A stretch of DNA of 64,000 nt from Nocardioides zeae (GTDB lineage: Bacteria; Actinomycetota; Actinomycetes; Propionibacteriales; Nocardioidaceae), in assembly GCF_030818655.1 (NCBI RefSeq), contig NZ_JAUTAN010000001.1:2480001-2544000 (forward strand). The letters run 5' to 3'. Below, piece after piece: positions 48,698 through 56,698 of the stretch. Each line of letters opens with the position of its first letter. Position 1 is the stretch's first letter. A program made the position numbers and the translations under genes. Under the pieces are notes generated by a model. It was given only the letters and a program-made list of their open reading frames with translations. It had not been told where the DNA came from and made no database searches.

Positions 48698-50032
48698 CTA
48701 CTCCTCCTCGGTGCTGCCGCCGAGCAGCAGCCGCGAGGCCTCGTCGAGCTCGGCGACGGTCGAGGAGATCGTCTCCTCGTTGAGGATGGCGTCGTTGAGG
48801 AGTGCGTCGAGGTACGGCGCGACCGCGGCGTCGAGCGCCGCCTGGTCCGGCACGGCCGGCAGGAAGTAGGTGTAGCGCAGGTTGTTGGTCCAGACGCTCG
48901 CGGACTCGGGCAGCTGGTCGGGCTGCTGGTAGGCGTCGGACTGGGCCACCTCGAGCAGCACCGGCACGATGTAGCCGGCCTCGGTGACGCCCGCCATCGC
49001 GTCGGGGCTCGTGAGGTCGACGATGGTGTCGGCCGCCGCCTCCTTCGCGTCGGAGTCGAGCGACATGCAGATGCCGCCGGCGGTGCCGACCGTGGCGCGC
49101 TCGTCCACCGACGGCGGGAAGATGACGTCGAAGTCGAGACCCTCGACGGCACGCAGCTCGGGCACCGCGGAGCGCGGCGCCATGATCATCCCGAGGCGGC
49201 CCGAGGTGAACCACTCCATGGCGTCGGCCTGGGCCAGCTCGTCGGCGGTGAGGGTGATCTGCGGCTCGCGCAGCACCTGCAGGGCCTGGGTGAGCGCGCT
49301 GACCGAGGACTCCTCCGACAGCGCGGTCGAGGTCGGCGGCGTCTGGTCGTCGAACACGCTGCCGCCGCCCGACAGCACGAACGGAGCGAGCTGCTCGAGG
49401 GTCGGACCGACGTAGAGACCCTTCGTGCCCGCCTCGGGGTCGGACGCGAACCGGGCCGCGGCCTCCAGCTCCTCGAGGCCCCAGCGGCCGCTGCTCGGCA
49501 CGGGCAGCCCCTCGGCCTCCATGGCCTCCCAGTCGACGAGCGCCGTGTTGTAGAAGATCACGAGCGGGTCGATCGAGTAGGGCATGCACGCGAGACGGTC
49601 GTTGACCGTGAAGGCCTTGACCCCGTCGTAGGACAGCGTGTCGCCGAAGTCGACGTTGCGGTCCACCATGTAGGAGTCGACCGGCTCGATGAGGTCCTGC
49701 CCGTCGAGGTAGGCCAGGTCGCTGTTCGACGCGAAGAAGAGGTCGGGCAGGGCCTCGCCCGCCGCGACGGCGTCGCGCAGGGAGGAGTCCGAGGGCTGCA
49801 CCTCCACCTGGCGGGTCTCGGTGGCCTCGTTGAGCTCGGTGGTCTCGGCGACGAGCGCCTCGACCTCGGCCTCGGGCATCCCGTAGGTGCCCAGCGTGAG
49901 GTCGGCGGCCGCGGCGGTCGTCGGGGGCGTCGGCTCGGGCGTCGGCTCGCCATCGCCCTGGCAGGCCGCGAGGGTCGGGACCAGCAGGGCCACCGACGCG
50001 ACCGCTCCGACCGCAGCTCTCCGACGCTCCAC
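48698..50032 (-). CDS. Extracellular solute-binding lipoprotein (ABC importer family 1)
   Basis: A 444-residue lipoprotein. The signal peptide VERRRAAVGAVASVALLVPTLAAC ends in a lipobox (LAAC), followed by a Thr/Pro linker and a type-1 solute-binding fold (LPDLFFASNSDLAYLDGQDLIEPVDSYM, CMPYSIDPLVIFYNTALV, WFTSGRLGMIMAPRSAVPELR). Relatives bind sugars or similar solutes. No permease or ATPase gene is adjacent, so the transporter is unknown. GTG 50032, preceded by GGGGGA, is preferred over the upstream in-frame start because it gives a standard signal peptide. Confidence 0.85.
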   Translation of the reverse strand: MERRRAAVGAVASVALLVPTLAACQGDGEPTPEPTPPTTAAAADLTLGTYGMPEAEVEALVAETTELNEATETRQVEVQPSDSSLRDAVAAGEALPDLFFASNSDLAYLDGQDLIEPVDSYMVDRNVDFGDTLSYDGVKAFTVNDRLACMPYSIDPLVIFYNTALVDWEAMEAEGLPVPSSGRWGLEELEAAARFASDPEAGTKGLYVGPTLEQLAPFVLSGGGSVFDDQTPPTSTALSEESSVSALTQALQVLREPQITLTADELAQADAMEWFTSGRLGMIMAPRSAVPELRAVEGLDFDVIFPPSVDERATVGTAGGICMSLDSDAKEAAADTIVDLTSPDAMAGVTEAGYIVPVLLEVAQSDAYQQPDQLPESASVWTNNLRYTYFLPAVPDQAALDAAVAPYLDALLNDAILNEETISSTVAELDEASRLLLGGSTEEE

Positions 50033-50128
50033 GTTCCCCCCGCTCGTCTCCGTGGCCCCGGTGCCGGGGCGCGCCGTCACGATACCCGTGGGTCATCCCC
50101 GGCCGGCCGGGCGGGAGCGGGACCCTCC

Positions 50129-51415
50129 TCAGCCCGTCGCCCGGTGGAAGCGCTCGAAGTCGCGCTGGTCGCCCGCCTTCCACAACGGGACGCTGGCCTT
50201 GAGCACCATGGTCAGCGACACCACGAACTCCGGGTCGTGGAGGTCCTCCCCGAAGAGCTCGTTGATGCGCTTCCAGCGGTAGCGCACCGTCTGGGCGTGC
50301 ACCCCCAGACGCGCCGCGATCGCCGGCGCGCTGTCGCGCGACTCGAGCCACGCGAGAAGCGTCTCCGACAGGATCTCCCGCGAGTTCGGCGTCTCGGCCA
50401 GCAGCGGCGACAGCAGGTCCTGCACCAGCCCCTGGCGCAGCAGCGGCTCCGCGTGCAGCCAGATCTGCGTGCGGTGCTCCGCACAGCGGAGCAGCGGGCC
50501 GTCGGGCACGATCCCCGACCCGGCCAGCGTGAGCATCTTGCGCACCCAGCGCAGGGCGTCGCGCAGCTCGGCCGGCCCGACCGGCCAGCCCAGGCCGACC
50601 CGGTGGCCCGTCTGCTCGAGCAGCGGTTCGAGCACCTCGACGACCTCGTCGACCTCCGGCGCGGGCGCGAGCAGCACGAGCCCCGACCCGTCGGGGCGCA
50701 CCAGCACCCGGTCGAGGACGCCCCCGGCGGCCAGCACCTCCCGCACCTGCTGGCGCAGCACGGCCGACTGCTCGTCGGCGACGGTGACCTCGCGGTGCTC
50801 GAGGCCCAGCACGACGAGCCGCTCCGGCACGCGCCACTGGGCAGCGCTCGCCAGCGACCGCAGGGCCTCGCCGTCGACGCCGCGGAGCAGCGCGTCGAGC
50901 AGCCGGCGCCGGGCCCGACCGCGGTCGGCCTCGAGCCGGCGTCGCGCGACGTCGTACCCGATCCGGGTCTGCTCCACGAGGTGGTCGAGGTAGGCGAACA
51001 TCCGGTCGCCGAGCACCCCGAGCGCGTGGGCCGAGAGGCCGTGCGTGCGCGCGAGGTCGCGCAGGTGCCGCCACGCGTCCTGGGTGGCGACGCGGAACGC
51101 CGCCTGCGTGGCGTCGAGGTCGCCCTCCTCCCAGGCCTCCCCGTGGCCCATCTGGCGGAAGAGGTCGTCGACGCGCGCGTTCGCGAACGGGCGCCCCTCC
51201 GCCACCGCCATGAGGTGCTCGATCGCCGCGGCGACCGCCCCCTCGATCAGCTGGTGCCGACGACCCTCCGGGTGACCGGCGTAGCTCGCCACCTTCGCCT
51301 GGATCTCGTCGGCGATCTCCAGTGCCAGCTCGGGCGCCACGGAGCGCACGGCGCTGGTCAACCGCGCCGCCGCCTCGGCGTCCTCCGCCCTGATGGGCAA
51401 CGTCACCGCACCCAC
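50129..51415 (-). CDS. PucR-type helix-turn-helix regulator (1)
   Basis: A 428-residue regulator of the PucR/CdaR group. The N-terminal half is helical (ATQAAFRVATQDAWRHLRDLA), a GGDEF-like central part follows, and the C-terminal PucR HTH_30 domain is LLSETLLAWLESRDSAPAIAARLGVHAQTVRYRWKRINELFG-like (about 355-395). It is a paralogue of the regulator at 59033-60262: the segment RCAEHRxxxWLHA and the HTH share many residues. GTG 51415, with GGGGGAG upstream, is the chosen start. It lies next to the degenerate ATPase and the secreted-protein cassette, which it may control. Confidence 0.85.
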   Translation of the reverse strand: MGAVTLPIRAEDAEAAARLTSAVRSVAPELALEIADEIQAKVASYAGHPEGRRHQLIEGAVAAAIEHLMAVAEGRPFANARVDDLFRQMGHGEAWEEGDLDATQAAFRVATQDAWRHLRDLARTHGLSAHALGVLGDRMFAYLDHLVEQTRIGYDVARRRLEADRGRARRRLLDALLRGVDGEALRSLASAAQWRVPERLVVLGLEHREVTVADEQSAVLRQQVREVLAAGGVLDRVLVRPDGSGLVLLAPAPEVDEVVEVLEPLLEQTGHRVGLGWPVGPAELRDALRWVRKMLTLAGSGIVPDGPLLRCAEHRTQIWLHAEPLLRQGLVQDLLSPLLAETPNSREILSETLLAWLESRDSAPAIAARLGVHAQTVRYRWKRINELFGEDLHDPEFVVSLTMVLKASVPLWKAGDQRDFERFHRATG

Positions 51416-51504
51416 GACTGCTCCCCCATGCGTTCCCTCCCTCGTCGAGCGGGCCCGCCGCACGCGCGGCGCGTCCCTTCCTGCAGCCGGTGCGGCCCTC
51501 CCGC

Positions 51505-52503
51505 TCACACCAGCACCCCCGCGACGACGAGCACGGCCCCCACCAGTGCCGTCGCCCCGCTTCCGAGCCGTACGGCGCGCAGCCGCCCCGGCAGTCCCCG
51601 CAGCCTCGCGAGGAGCACCTCCACGCGGTCGACCGCCACGTCGGGCAGCACGACCACGGGCACGTCACCCGCGCGCGCCGCCGCGGCGCCGGCCGTGTCG
51701 GTGAGCGCGAGACGTGCGCCGGCGGGCACGGCGACGGTCCCGGCGCCCCCCGCCACCCAGACCACCGACCGGCCGACGTCCGCGAGCTCCGCGACCAGCG
51801 CCCGTCGCCCGTCGGCGTCCGCGACGGCACGGACGTCCCCGCCGGTCTCCGCCGCCAGCCGCTGGGCCTCGACCTCGCCGGCGGAGGTCACCATCGTGGT
51901 CGTCCAGCCGTCGGTCGCGAGCCGGGTCAGCGCTCCCGTGGCCTCGGGCCGCACCCGGTCGGCGACCGTGATGGAGCCGAGCATCCGGCCGTCCACCTCG
52001 ACCGCCACGGTGCGTCCCCCGCGGGTGGCGGTCGGCGCGGCCACCCCGAGCCACCGCGGGTCGCCCACGCGCACCGGGTGGCGGTCGACCGAGCCCTCGA
52101 TGCCGGCGCCGGGGACGCGACGTACGTCGGTGACCCGGCCGCTGCCCGCCAGACGCGAGATCGCCCGCGAGACCGGGCCGTCGCCCTGGTGCTCCAGCGC
52201 CCCGGCGAACCAGCGCAAGTTGCGGTCGTGGTCCGGCTCGACCGGCTCGACCGCCACCACCTGCAGCTCGCCGTCGGTCGCGAAGCCGCCGGCCTCGGCG
52301 ACGACGACGTCCCCGTGGCGCGCGGCGGCGAGCAGCACGCCGCCGCGCGGGACCACGGCGCCGTCCGCCCGGAGCGGGGCGAGGGCGAGGGTGTCGGCCA
52401 GCACGACGAGGAGGGCGGAGACGAGCAGCAGGACGGCACCGACGGCGAGCAGCACGGCGCTCATGCCGGTCGGCCGGTCCCACGCAGGACGTCGTCCACG
52501 CAC
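51505..52503 (-). CDS. Degenerate P-type ATPase-like (HAD) membrane protein
   Basis: A 332-residue protein resembling only the soluble N and P domains of a P1B-type ATPase, flanked by one helix at each end (about 14-38 and 313-332). Parts align in order: VVVAEAGGFATDGELQV in place of DKTGTLT-x-G, GAGIEGSVDRHPVRVGDPRWL like the N domain, LGSITVADRVRPEATGALTRLATDGW like the P domain, MVTSAGE in place of TGDN, and VVWVAGGAGTVAVPAGARLAL in place of GDGINDAPAL. The phosphorylated Asp and the hinge Asp are gone, so it should be inactive as a pump. The start may instead be ATG 52464. It lies between the PucR gene and the secreted genes. Confidence 0.65.
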   Translation of the reverse strand: MRGRRPAWDRPTGMSAVLLAVGAVLLLVSALLVVLADTLALAPLRADGAVVPRGGVLLAAARHGDVVVAEAGGFATDGELQVVAVEPVEPDHDRNLRWFAGALEHQGDGPVSRAISRLAGSGRVTDVRRVPGAGIEGSVDRHPVRVGDPRWLGVAAPTATRGGRTVAVEVDGRMLGSITVADRVRPEATGALTRLATDGWTTTMVTSAGEVEAQRLAAETGGDVRAVADADGRRALVAELADVGRSVVWVAGGAGTVAVPAGARLALTDTAGAAAARAGDVPVVVLPDVAVDRVEVLLARLRGLPGRLRAVRLGSGATALVGAVLVVAGVLV

Positions 52504-52616
52504 TCACTCCCCGATAAGTCAGTGTGGTTGCGGTCACAGTAGAGCCGCCGGGTGGGTCGTCCGTCAACGCCCTCCTGCCGTACCGGATACGGGCACCCGC
52601 CTGCCACGCCGGCTTC

Positions 52617-53618
52617 CTACGGCGGCGTCGAGGGCAGCGGGAGCGGGGACGGGACCCCCTCGACGCCGTCCCGGAGGTCGGGGGCGCACCCGGCGTCCGC
52701 GATGGCGGTGTCGGGCTGTGGCGGCAGCGGGGCATAGGTCTGGTCGTCGAACGCGTAGTAGCACCCGAGGATGCCCAGCTTCACCGTGACCGGGTTGTCC
52801 GGTCCCGAGACGAGCGAGGTCAGGACGGCCGAGAGGTCGTCCCCGTCGGTCGTCGTGCAGCCAGCGAACGCAGGGATGTCGAGCGTGCCGTTCAGGGTGC
52901 CACCCTCCGCACCCGAGAACCCTCGGTCCTGCACGAACTGCTCACCCGCCGCCTGGTCGATCACCACCGCCTCACTGGCGAGCTCGATGCGAGCCGTCGG
53001 ACCCGTCGCGCACGAGTCCTCGAGCGGTACCGCGACGTCATCGACCGTGAGCCCCACGACGGCCACGTCCACGAGATCCTCCAGGCCCGTCGGAGGGTAG
53101 ATCTGCAGCTGACGGGTGTAGTTGTTCGTCAGCCTGGTGCGGATGTAGAAACCCACCGGAAGATCGGCCTCGTCGCGCCGCTGGCGGAGCTGTAGACGTA
53201 CCTCGGTCGGGATCGACCCGAAGGCGACCGTGCGGATCACGATCTCGGGCGACAGCCCGTACTGGTCGCCACCGCCCCCGGTGGGCTGCAGGTAGGCATG
53301 GATGTCGAAGTCGCCGTCAACGATGAGGTCACCGTTCTCGTCCGTCCGCTCCGTCGTAGCGAACTCGATGTTCGTGGCGAGGAGCCCGACCGGGACCCGG
53401 CCCCACTGCTGGGAGACGGGCGAGTAGGCACGGCCCACCTGCGCCACACCCAACCAGCCGTAGGTGTTGCGCGTCGCCGGATCGTTGCCGGTGGTGATGA
53501 GGGGCAGGCCGTCGTAGGGCCCCTGTTCCTGGGCGCTGCCCGCCACGGGCAGGAACAGCAGCGGCGCCGCGAGCGCTGCGGCGACCAGGGCACGACGGGA
53601 TCGCAGGGAGAACCTCAC
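52617..53618 (-). CDS. Secreted protein of unknown function
   Basis: A 333-residue exported protein. The signal peptide is VRFSLRSRRALVAAALAAPLLFLPVAGSAQ with cleavage after SAQ. The mature part is beta-rich (LGVAQVGRAYSPVSQQWGRVPVGLLATN, FDIHAYLQPTGGGGDQYGLSPEIVIRTVAFGSIPTEVRLQLRQRRDE) with four Cys (DSCATG, AGCTTT, LGCYYA, AGCAPD). It ends in a Pro-rich tail. The start GTG 53618 is divergent from the first secreted A-type gene; the two share a 232-bp region with two palindromes. No known family could be named. Confidence 0.7.
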   Translation of the reverse strand: MRFSLRSRRALVAAALAAPLLFLPVAGSAQEQGPYDGLPLITTGNDPATRNTYGWLGVAQVGRAYSPVSQQWGRVPVGLLATNIEFATTERTDENGDLIVDGDFDIHAYLQPTGGGGDQYGLSPEIVIRTVAFGSIPTEVRLQLRQRRDEADLPVGFYIRTRLTNNYTRQLQIYPPTGLEDLVDVAVVGLTVDDVAVPLEDSCATGPTARIELASEAVVIDQAAGEQFVQDRGFSGAEGGTLNGTLDIPAFAGCTTTDGDDLSAVLTSLVSGPDNPVTVKLGILGCYYAFDDQTYAPLPPQPDTAIADAGCAPDLRDGVEGVPSPLPLPSTPP

Positions 53619-53688
53619 CGGCGCACTGTGACAGCGGCCGCGCCGGGACAGCCAGGCTTCACCCGGCGACCTGGGGCCCACTCCGAAA

Positions 53689-53710
53689 ACTTGTCACCCA
53701 GGTGACAAGT
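53689..53710. promoter_or_regulatory. Operator candidate ACTTGTCACC-CA-GGTGACAAGT
   Basis: A perfect 22-bp palindrome (arms 10 bp, centre CA) containing TTGTCA-N6-TGACAA. It lies in the divergent promoter region between two secreted genes. The core is the same as at 53723-53740 and 60393-60418. Confidence 0.75.
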
Positions 53711-53722
53711 CGGCGTGACGCG

Positions 53723-53740
53723 TTGTCACGCGCGTGACAA
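53723..53740. promoter_or_regulatory. Operator candidate TTGTCACGCGCGTGACAA
   Basis: A second perfect 18-bp palindrome with TTGTCA-N6-TGACAA, 12 bp after the first. CCAATTCG follows at 53750-53757; the same octamer follows the site near the MCE operon. Confidence 0.75.
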
Positions 53741-53850
53741 TCCAGCGCCCCAATTCGAGCTCCGAACGCCTGCACCCTGGACCCGGTCGACGACGGCGGG
53801 GCTTGATGTGCCCGTGACAGCCGTCACACGCTCGAAACCTAGGAGGAACG

Positions 53851-54495
53851 ATGAAGTTCAAGACCCTCGCCGCCGCTGCTGCCGCCGCCGCCGTCATCAC
53901 CGTCTCGAGCCCGGCCTTCGCCGCGGGACCGCCCTACACCGTCTCGGTCGGCGGCAGCAGCGCTTCCGGATCGCACGCCATCACCGCGGCGAGCACCGGC
54001 ACCGTGCAGTTCTCGGCCCGCAACGCCGGCGGCACCGTCATCAACATGAACTGCACGTCCGTCCGCGGTGCGGGCACGGTCACCTCGGGCACGGGGGTCA
54101 ACCCCGTCGCAGCGATCACGTCCACGACCTGGACGGGGTGCAGCATCCCGGGTGGCGCCGCCACCGTGACCCACAACGGAACGTGGAACATCACCGGCAC
54201 CGGCACCAACGCGACCACCGGCAACGAGACGGTCGCCGGCTACGTGGGCGGCGCCAACGCCTCCGTCCAGACCACCGCCAACCCGAACATCTGCCGCTTC
54301 ACCGTCACGGGCCAGGCGAACGGCTCCTTCAACGAGGCCACCCAGCAGCTCAGCATCAGCCAGACCGGCTACACGAGCAACCTGACCCTCTCGAACGTGG
54401 TGGGCTGCCTCGGACAGCTGCAGAACGGCAACCCGGCCAACATGGTCGCGAACCTGGCCGTCACGTCGCCCGACGGCGCCATCAACCTGTCGTGA
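53851..54495 (+). CDS. Secreted protein, A-type (first paralogue)
   Basis: A 214-residue exported protein. A signal peptide MKFKTLAAAAAAAAVITVSSPAFA cleaves before AGPPYTVSVGG. The mature chain is Gly/Ser/Thr/Asn-rich beta sequence with four Cys (MNCTSV, WTGCSI, NICRFTV, VVGCLG) and ends DGAINLS. It is a paralogue of the gene at 56057-56698, with many identical segments, including TVTSGTGVNP and the C-terminus. It has no lipobox or wall anchor. The gene has GGAGGAAC upstream and lies under two operator-like palindromes. The family is not recognised. Confidence 0.85.
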   Translation: MKFKTLAAAAAAAAVITVSSPAFAAGPPYTVSVGGSSASGSHAITAASTGTVQFSARNAGGTVINMNCTSVRGAGTVTSGTGVNPVAAITSTTWTGCSIPGGAATVTHNGTWNITGTGTNATTGNETVAGYVGGANASVQTTANPNICRFTVTGQANGSFNEATQQLSISQTGYTSNLTLSNVVGCLGQLQNGNPANMVANLAVTSPDGAINLS

Positions 54496-54499
54496 CCTC

Positions 54500-54538
54500 G
54501 AGCGGGCGGGCCGCGCCCCTCCCCCGGCCCGCCTGCTC
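54500..54538 (+). terminator. Hairpin between A-type and B-type genes
   Basis: GAGCGGGCGGGCC (54500-54512) pairs with GGCCCGCCTGCTC (54526-54538), with one G-U pair. It lies just after the A-type stop and may attenuate transcription into the B-type gene. Confidence 0.6.
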
Positions 54539-54576
54539 CCCTGCTCCACCCCACCCCACGTCAGGAGACCGCCCGC

Positions 54577-55212
54577 ATGACCGCCAGCACGCTCACCCGT
54601 CGCGCACGTCGCGCGCTCACCACCGCCGGAGTCGGCGCCGCCGTCGCCCTCATCCCGCTCGCCGCCCACGCCGCGACCATCGTCCCCATCGAGTACGACG
54701 CCGTCGGCACCAGCACCATCGCCAAGACCGGCTCCGACGTCGGCCTCGGCCCCACCACCCTCAGCACCGACCTCGACGTCGAGACCGGCAACTTCACCGG
54801 CTCCCTGCCCCTGCCCGGCACCCGCACCAGCTTCAAGGCCGCCGGCCTCCTGCCCGTCCAGGCCGACGTCGCCTTCGTCGAGGTCGCCCCCGTCACCGGC
54901 TTCATCAACCTCTCCGGCGACATCGCCTCCGTCGACGCCACCGCGACCTACAACGTCAAGCTCTCCAACATCAAGATCCTCGGCTTCCCCACCTTCACCG
55001 GCACCAAGTGCCAGACCACCACCCCGGTCACCATCCCCGTCGGCACCGAACCCGGCGTCGGCTTCGACCTCACCGCAGGCGGACGCCTCGTCGGCGAGTA
55101 CACCATCGGGAAGTTCTCGAACTGCGGCCTCAACACCGGCCTCATCAACCTGCTCGTCCCGGGCGCCGGCAACACCGTCGAGATCGACGTCTCCAACGGC
55201 CGCTTCCTCTGA
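54577..55212 (+). CDS. Secreted protein, B-type (first paralogue)
   Basis: A 211-residue exported protein. The signal peptide (RRARRALTTAGVGAAVALIPLAAHA) cleaves before ATIVPIEYDAVG. The mature part is beta-rich with two Cys (TKCQTT and SNCGLN) and ends VEIDVSNGRFL. It is almost identical to the next gene at 55299-55928; they differ mainly in the leader, at a GLLPV/GFLPV site and in a block near the C-terminus (KFSNCGLNTGLINLLVPGA versus DFADCGANTGLINALVPGP). The function is unknown; the context suggests an envelope lipid-uptake role. Confidence 0.85.
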   Translation: MTASTLTRRARRALTTAGVGAAVALIPLAAHAATIVPIEYDAVGTSTIAKTGSDVGLGPTTLSTDLDVETGNFTGSLPLPGTRTSFKAAGLLPVQADVAFVEVAPVTGFINLSGDIASVDATATYNVKLSNIKILGFPTFTGTKCQTTTPVTIPVGTEPGVGFDLTAGGRLVGEYTIGKFSNCGLNTGLINLLVPGAGNTVEIDVSNGRFL

Positions 55213-55225
55213 TCGATGGCCTCTC

Positions 55226-55264
55226 GGAGCGGGCGGGCCGACCTCTCCCCGGGCCGCCCGCTCC
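55226..55264 (+). terminator. Hairpin between the two B-type genes
   Basis: GGAGCGGGCGG (55226-55236) pairs perfectly with CCGCCCGCTCC (55254-55264). It corresponds to the hairpin after the first A-type gene and is followed by a related CACGTCAGGA stretch. Confidence 0.6.
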
Positions 55265-55298
55265 TGTCCCTCCCACCTCCAGCACGTCAGGACGCCCC

Positions 55299-55928
55299 AT
55301 GAGCAGCACCACCCGTCGCGTACGTCGCGCGCTCACCACCGCCGGAGTCGGCGCCGCCGTCGCCCTCATCCCGCTCGCCGCCCACGCCGCGACCATCGTC
55401 CCCATCGAGTACGACGCCGTCGGCACCAGCACCATCGCCAAGACCGGCTCCGACGTCGGCCTCGGCCCCACCACCCTCAGCACCGACCTCGACGTCGAGA
55501 CCGGCAACTTCACCGGCTCCCTGCCCCTGCCCGGCACCCGCACCAGCTTCAAGGCCGCCGGGTTCCTCCCCGTCCAGGCCGACGTCGCCTTCGTCGAGGT
55601 CGCCCCCGTCACCGGCTTCATCAACCTCTCCGGCGACATCGCCTCCGTCGACGCCACCGCGACCTACAACGTCAAGCTCTCCAACATCAAGATCCTCGGC
55701 TTCCCCACCTTCACCGGCACCAAGTGCCAGACCACCACCCCGGTCACCATCCCCGTCGGCACCGAACCCGGCGTCGGCTTCGACCTCACCGCAGGCGGAC
55801 GCCTCGTCGGCGAGTACACCATCGGCGACTTCGCCGACTGCGGGGCGAACACCGGGCTGATCAACGCCCTCGTGCCCGGACCCGGCAACACCGTCGAGAT
55901 CGACGTCTCCAACGGCCGGTTCCTCTGA
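55299..55928 (+). CDS. Secreted protein, B-type (second paralogue)
   Basis: A 209-residue exported protein, a nearly exact tandem copy of the previous gene from the twin-Arg-like leader (MSSTTRRVRRALTTAGVGAAVALIPLAAHA) to DVSNGRFL. DNA identity is extremely high over most of its length, even at wobble positions, and drops only in a short block near 55825-55890. This fits a recent duplication followed by local change or by gene conversion. ATG 55299 follows a CGTCAGGACG stretch. It ends just before a large hairpin. Confidence 0.85.
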   Translation: MSSTTRRVRRALTTAGVGAAVALIPLAAHAATIVPIEYDAVGTSTIAKTGSDVGLGPTTLSTDLDVETGNFTGSLPLPGTRTSFKAAGFLPVQADVAFVEVAPVTGFINLSGDIASVDATATYNVKLSNIKILGFPTFTGTKCQTTTPVTIPVGTEPGVGFDLTAGGRLVGEYTIGDFADCGANTGLINALVPGPGNTVEIDVSNGRFL

Positions 55929-55937
55929 CCGACGCGT

Positions 55938-56008
55938 GTAGTCCCTGACGTTCTGCACGCGACACGCCGGGCAACCGGCGCGACACGGTGCGGAACGTCA
56001 GGGACTAC
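55938..56008. repeat. Long composite hairpin between B-type and A-type genes
   Basis: Perfect 16-bp arms GTAGTCCCTGACGTTC (55938-55953) and GAACGTCAGGGACTAC (55993-56008) extend through a possible U-G pair and GCAC/GTGC. Inside is a smaller hairpin GCCGG-GCAA-CCGGC with a GNRA-type loop, flanked by two direct copies of GCGACAC. It could be a terminator, a processing signal or a MITE-like element. Confidence 0.8.
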
Positions 56009-56056
56009 GACGCCCGACGCCCTCTGACTGTCTGCCCGCGAACCCAGGAGACACCC

Positions 56057-56698
56057 GTGAAGCTCAGGACCCTCGCCGCCGGCGCAGCCGCGACCGCCTT
56101 CGTCATCGTCTCGAGCCCGGCGTTCGCGGCGGGGCCGCCGTACACGGTGTCGGTCGGGGGTAGCAGCGCGGCCGCGAGCCACAGCGTCAGCGCCGCCAGC
56201 TCGGGCACGGTCACGTTCTCCATGCGCAACAGCTCCGGGACGATCTACAACATGAACTGCTCGTCCATCACCGGGTCGGGCACGGTCACCTCGGGCACGG
56301 GCGTGAACCCCATCGGTTCCATCACCTCGACGACGTGGACGGGCTGCACCTTCCTCGGCGCGATGACCATCACCCAGAACGGCACGTGGAGCGTCTCCGG
56401 AACCGGATCGAACGCGACCACCGGCAGCGAGACCATCGCCGGCCAGGTGGGCAACGTGAACGCCAGCCTCCGCACGTCGTCCAACCCGAACATCTGCCGC
56501 TTCACCGTCACCGGTCAACCGCGTATCTCGTTCGACGAGGCCACCCAGCAGCTCAAGATCAGCGAGACCGGCTACACCGGCAACCTCGCCGTTTCCGGCG
56601 TCGTCGGGTGCCTCGGCGCCCTGCAGAACGGCAACCCGATGAACATGGTCGCGACCCTGAACGTCACGTCCCCCGACGGCGCCATCAACCTGTCGTGA
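56057..56698 (+). CDS. Secreted protein, A-type (second paralogue)
   Basis: A 213-residue exported protein, paralogue of the gene at 53851-54495. The signal peptide VKLRTLAAGAAATAFVIVSSPAFA cleaves before AGPPYTVSVGGSSAA. The four Cys are kept (MNCSSI, WTGCTF, NICRFTV, VVGCLG), as is the end DGAINLS. The divergence from its paralogue is much greater than between the B-type pair, so the A pair is older or under different selection. GTG 56057 has AGGAG upstream. Its 3' end overlaps the convergent membrane protein gene by 14 bp. Confidence 0.83.
   Translation: MKLRTLAAGAAATAFVIVSSPAFAAGPPYTVSVGGSSAAASHSVSAASSGTVTFSMRNSSGTIYNMNCSSITGSGTVTSGTGVNPIGSITSTTWTGCTFLGAMTITQNGTWSVSGTGSNATTGSETIAGQVGNVNASLRTSSNPNICRFTVTGQPRISFDEATQQLKISETGYTGNLAVSGVVGCLGALQNGNPMNMVATLNVTSPDGAINLS

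Noticed and set aside
53715..55298. Start of the second B-type gene far upstream in a fused 737-codon frame
   Set aside because: The upstream part is an out-of-frame shadow of the A and first B genes; ATG 55299 gives a proper signal peptide matching the paralogue.
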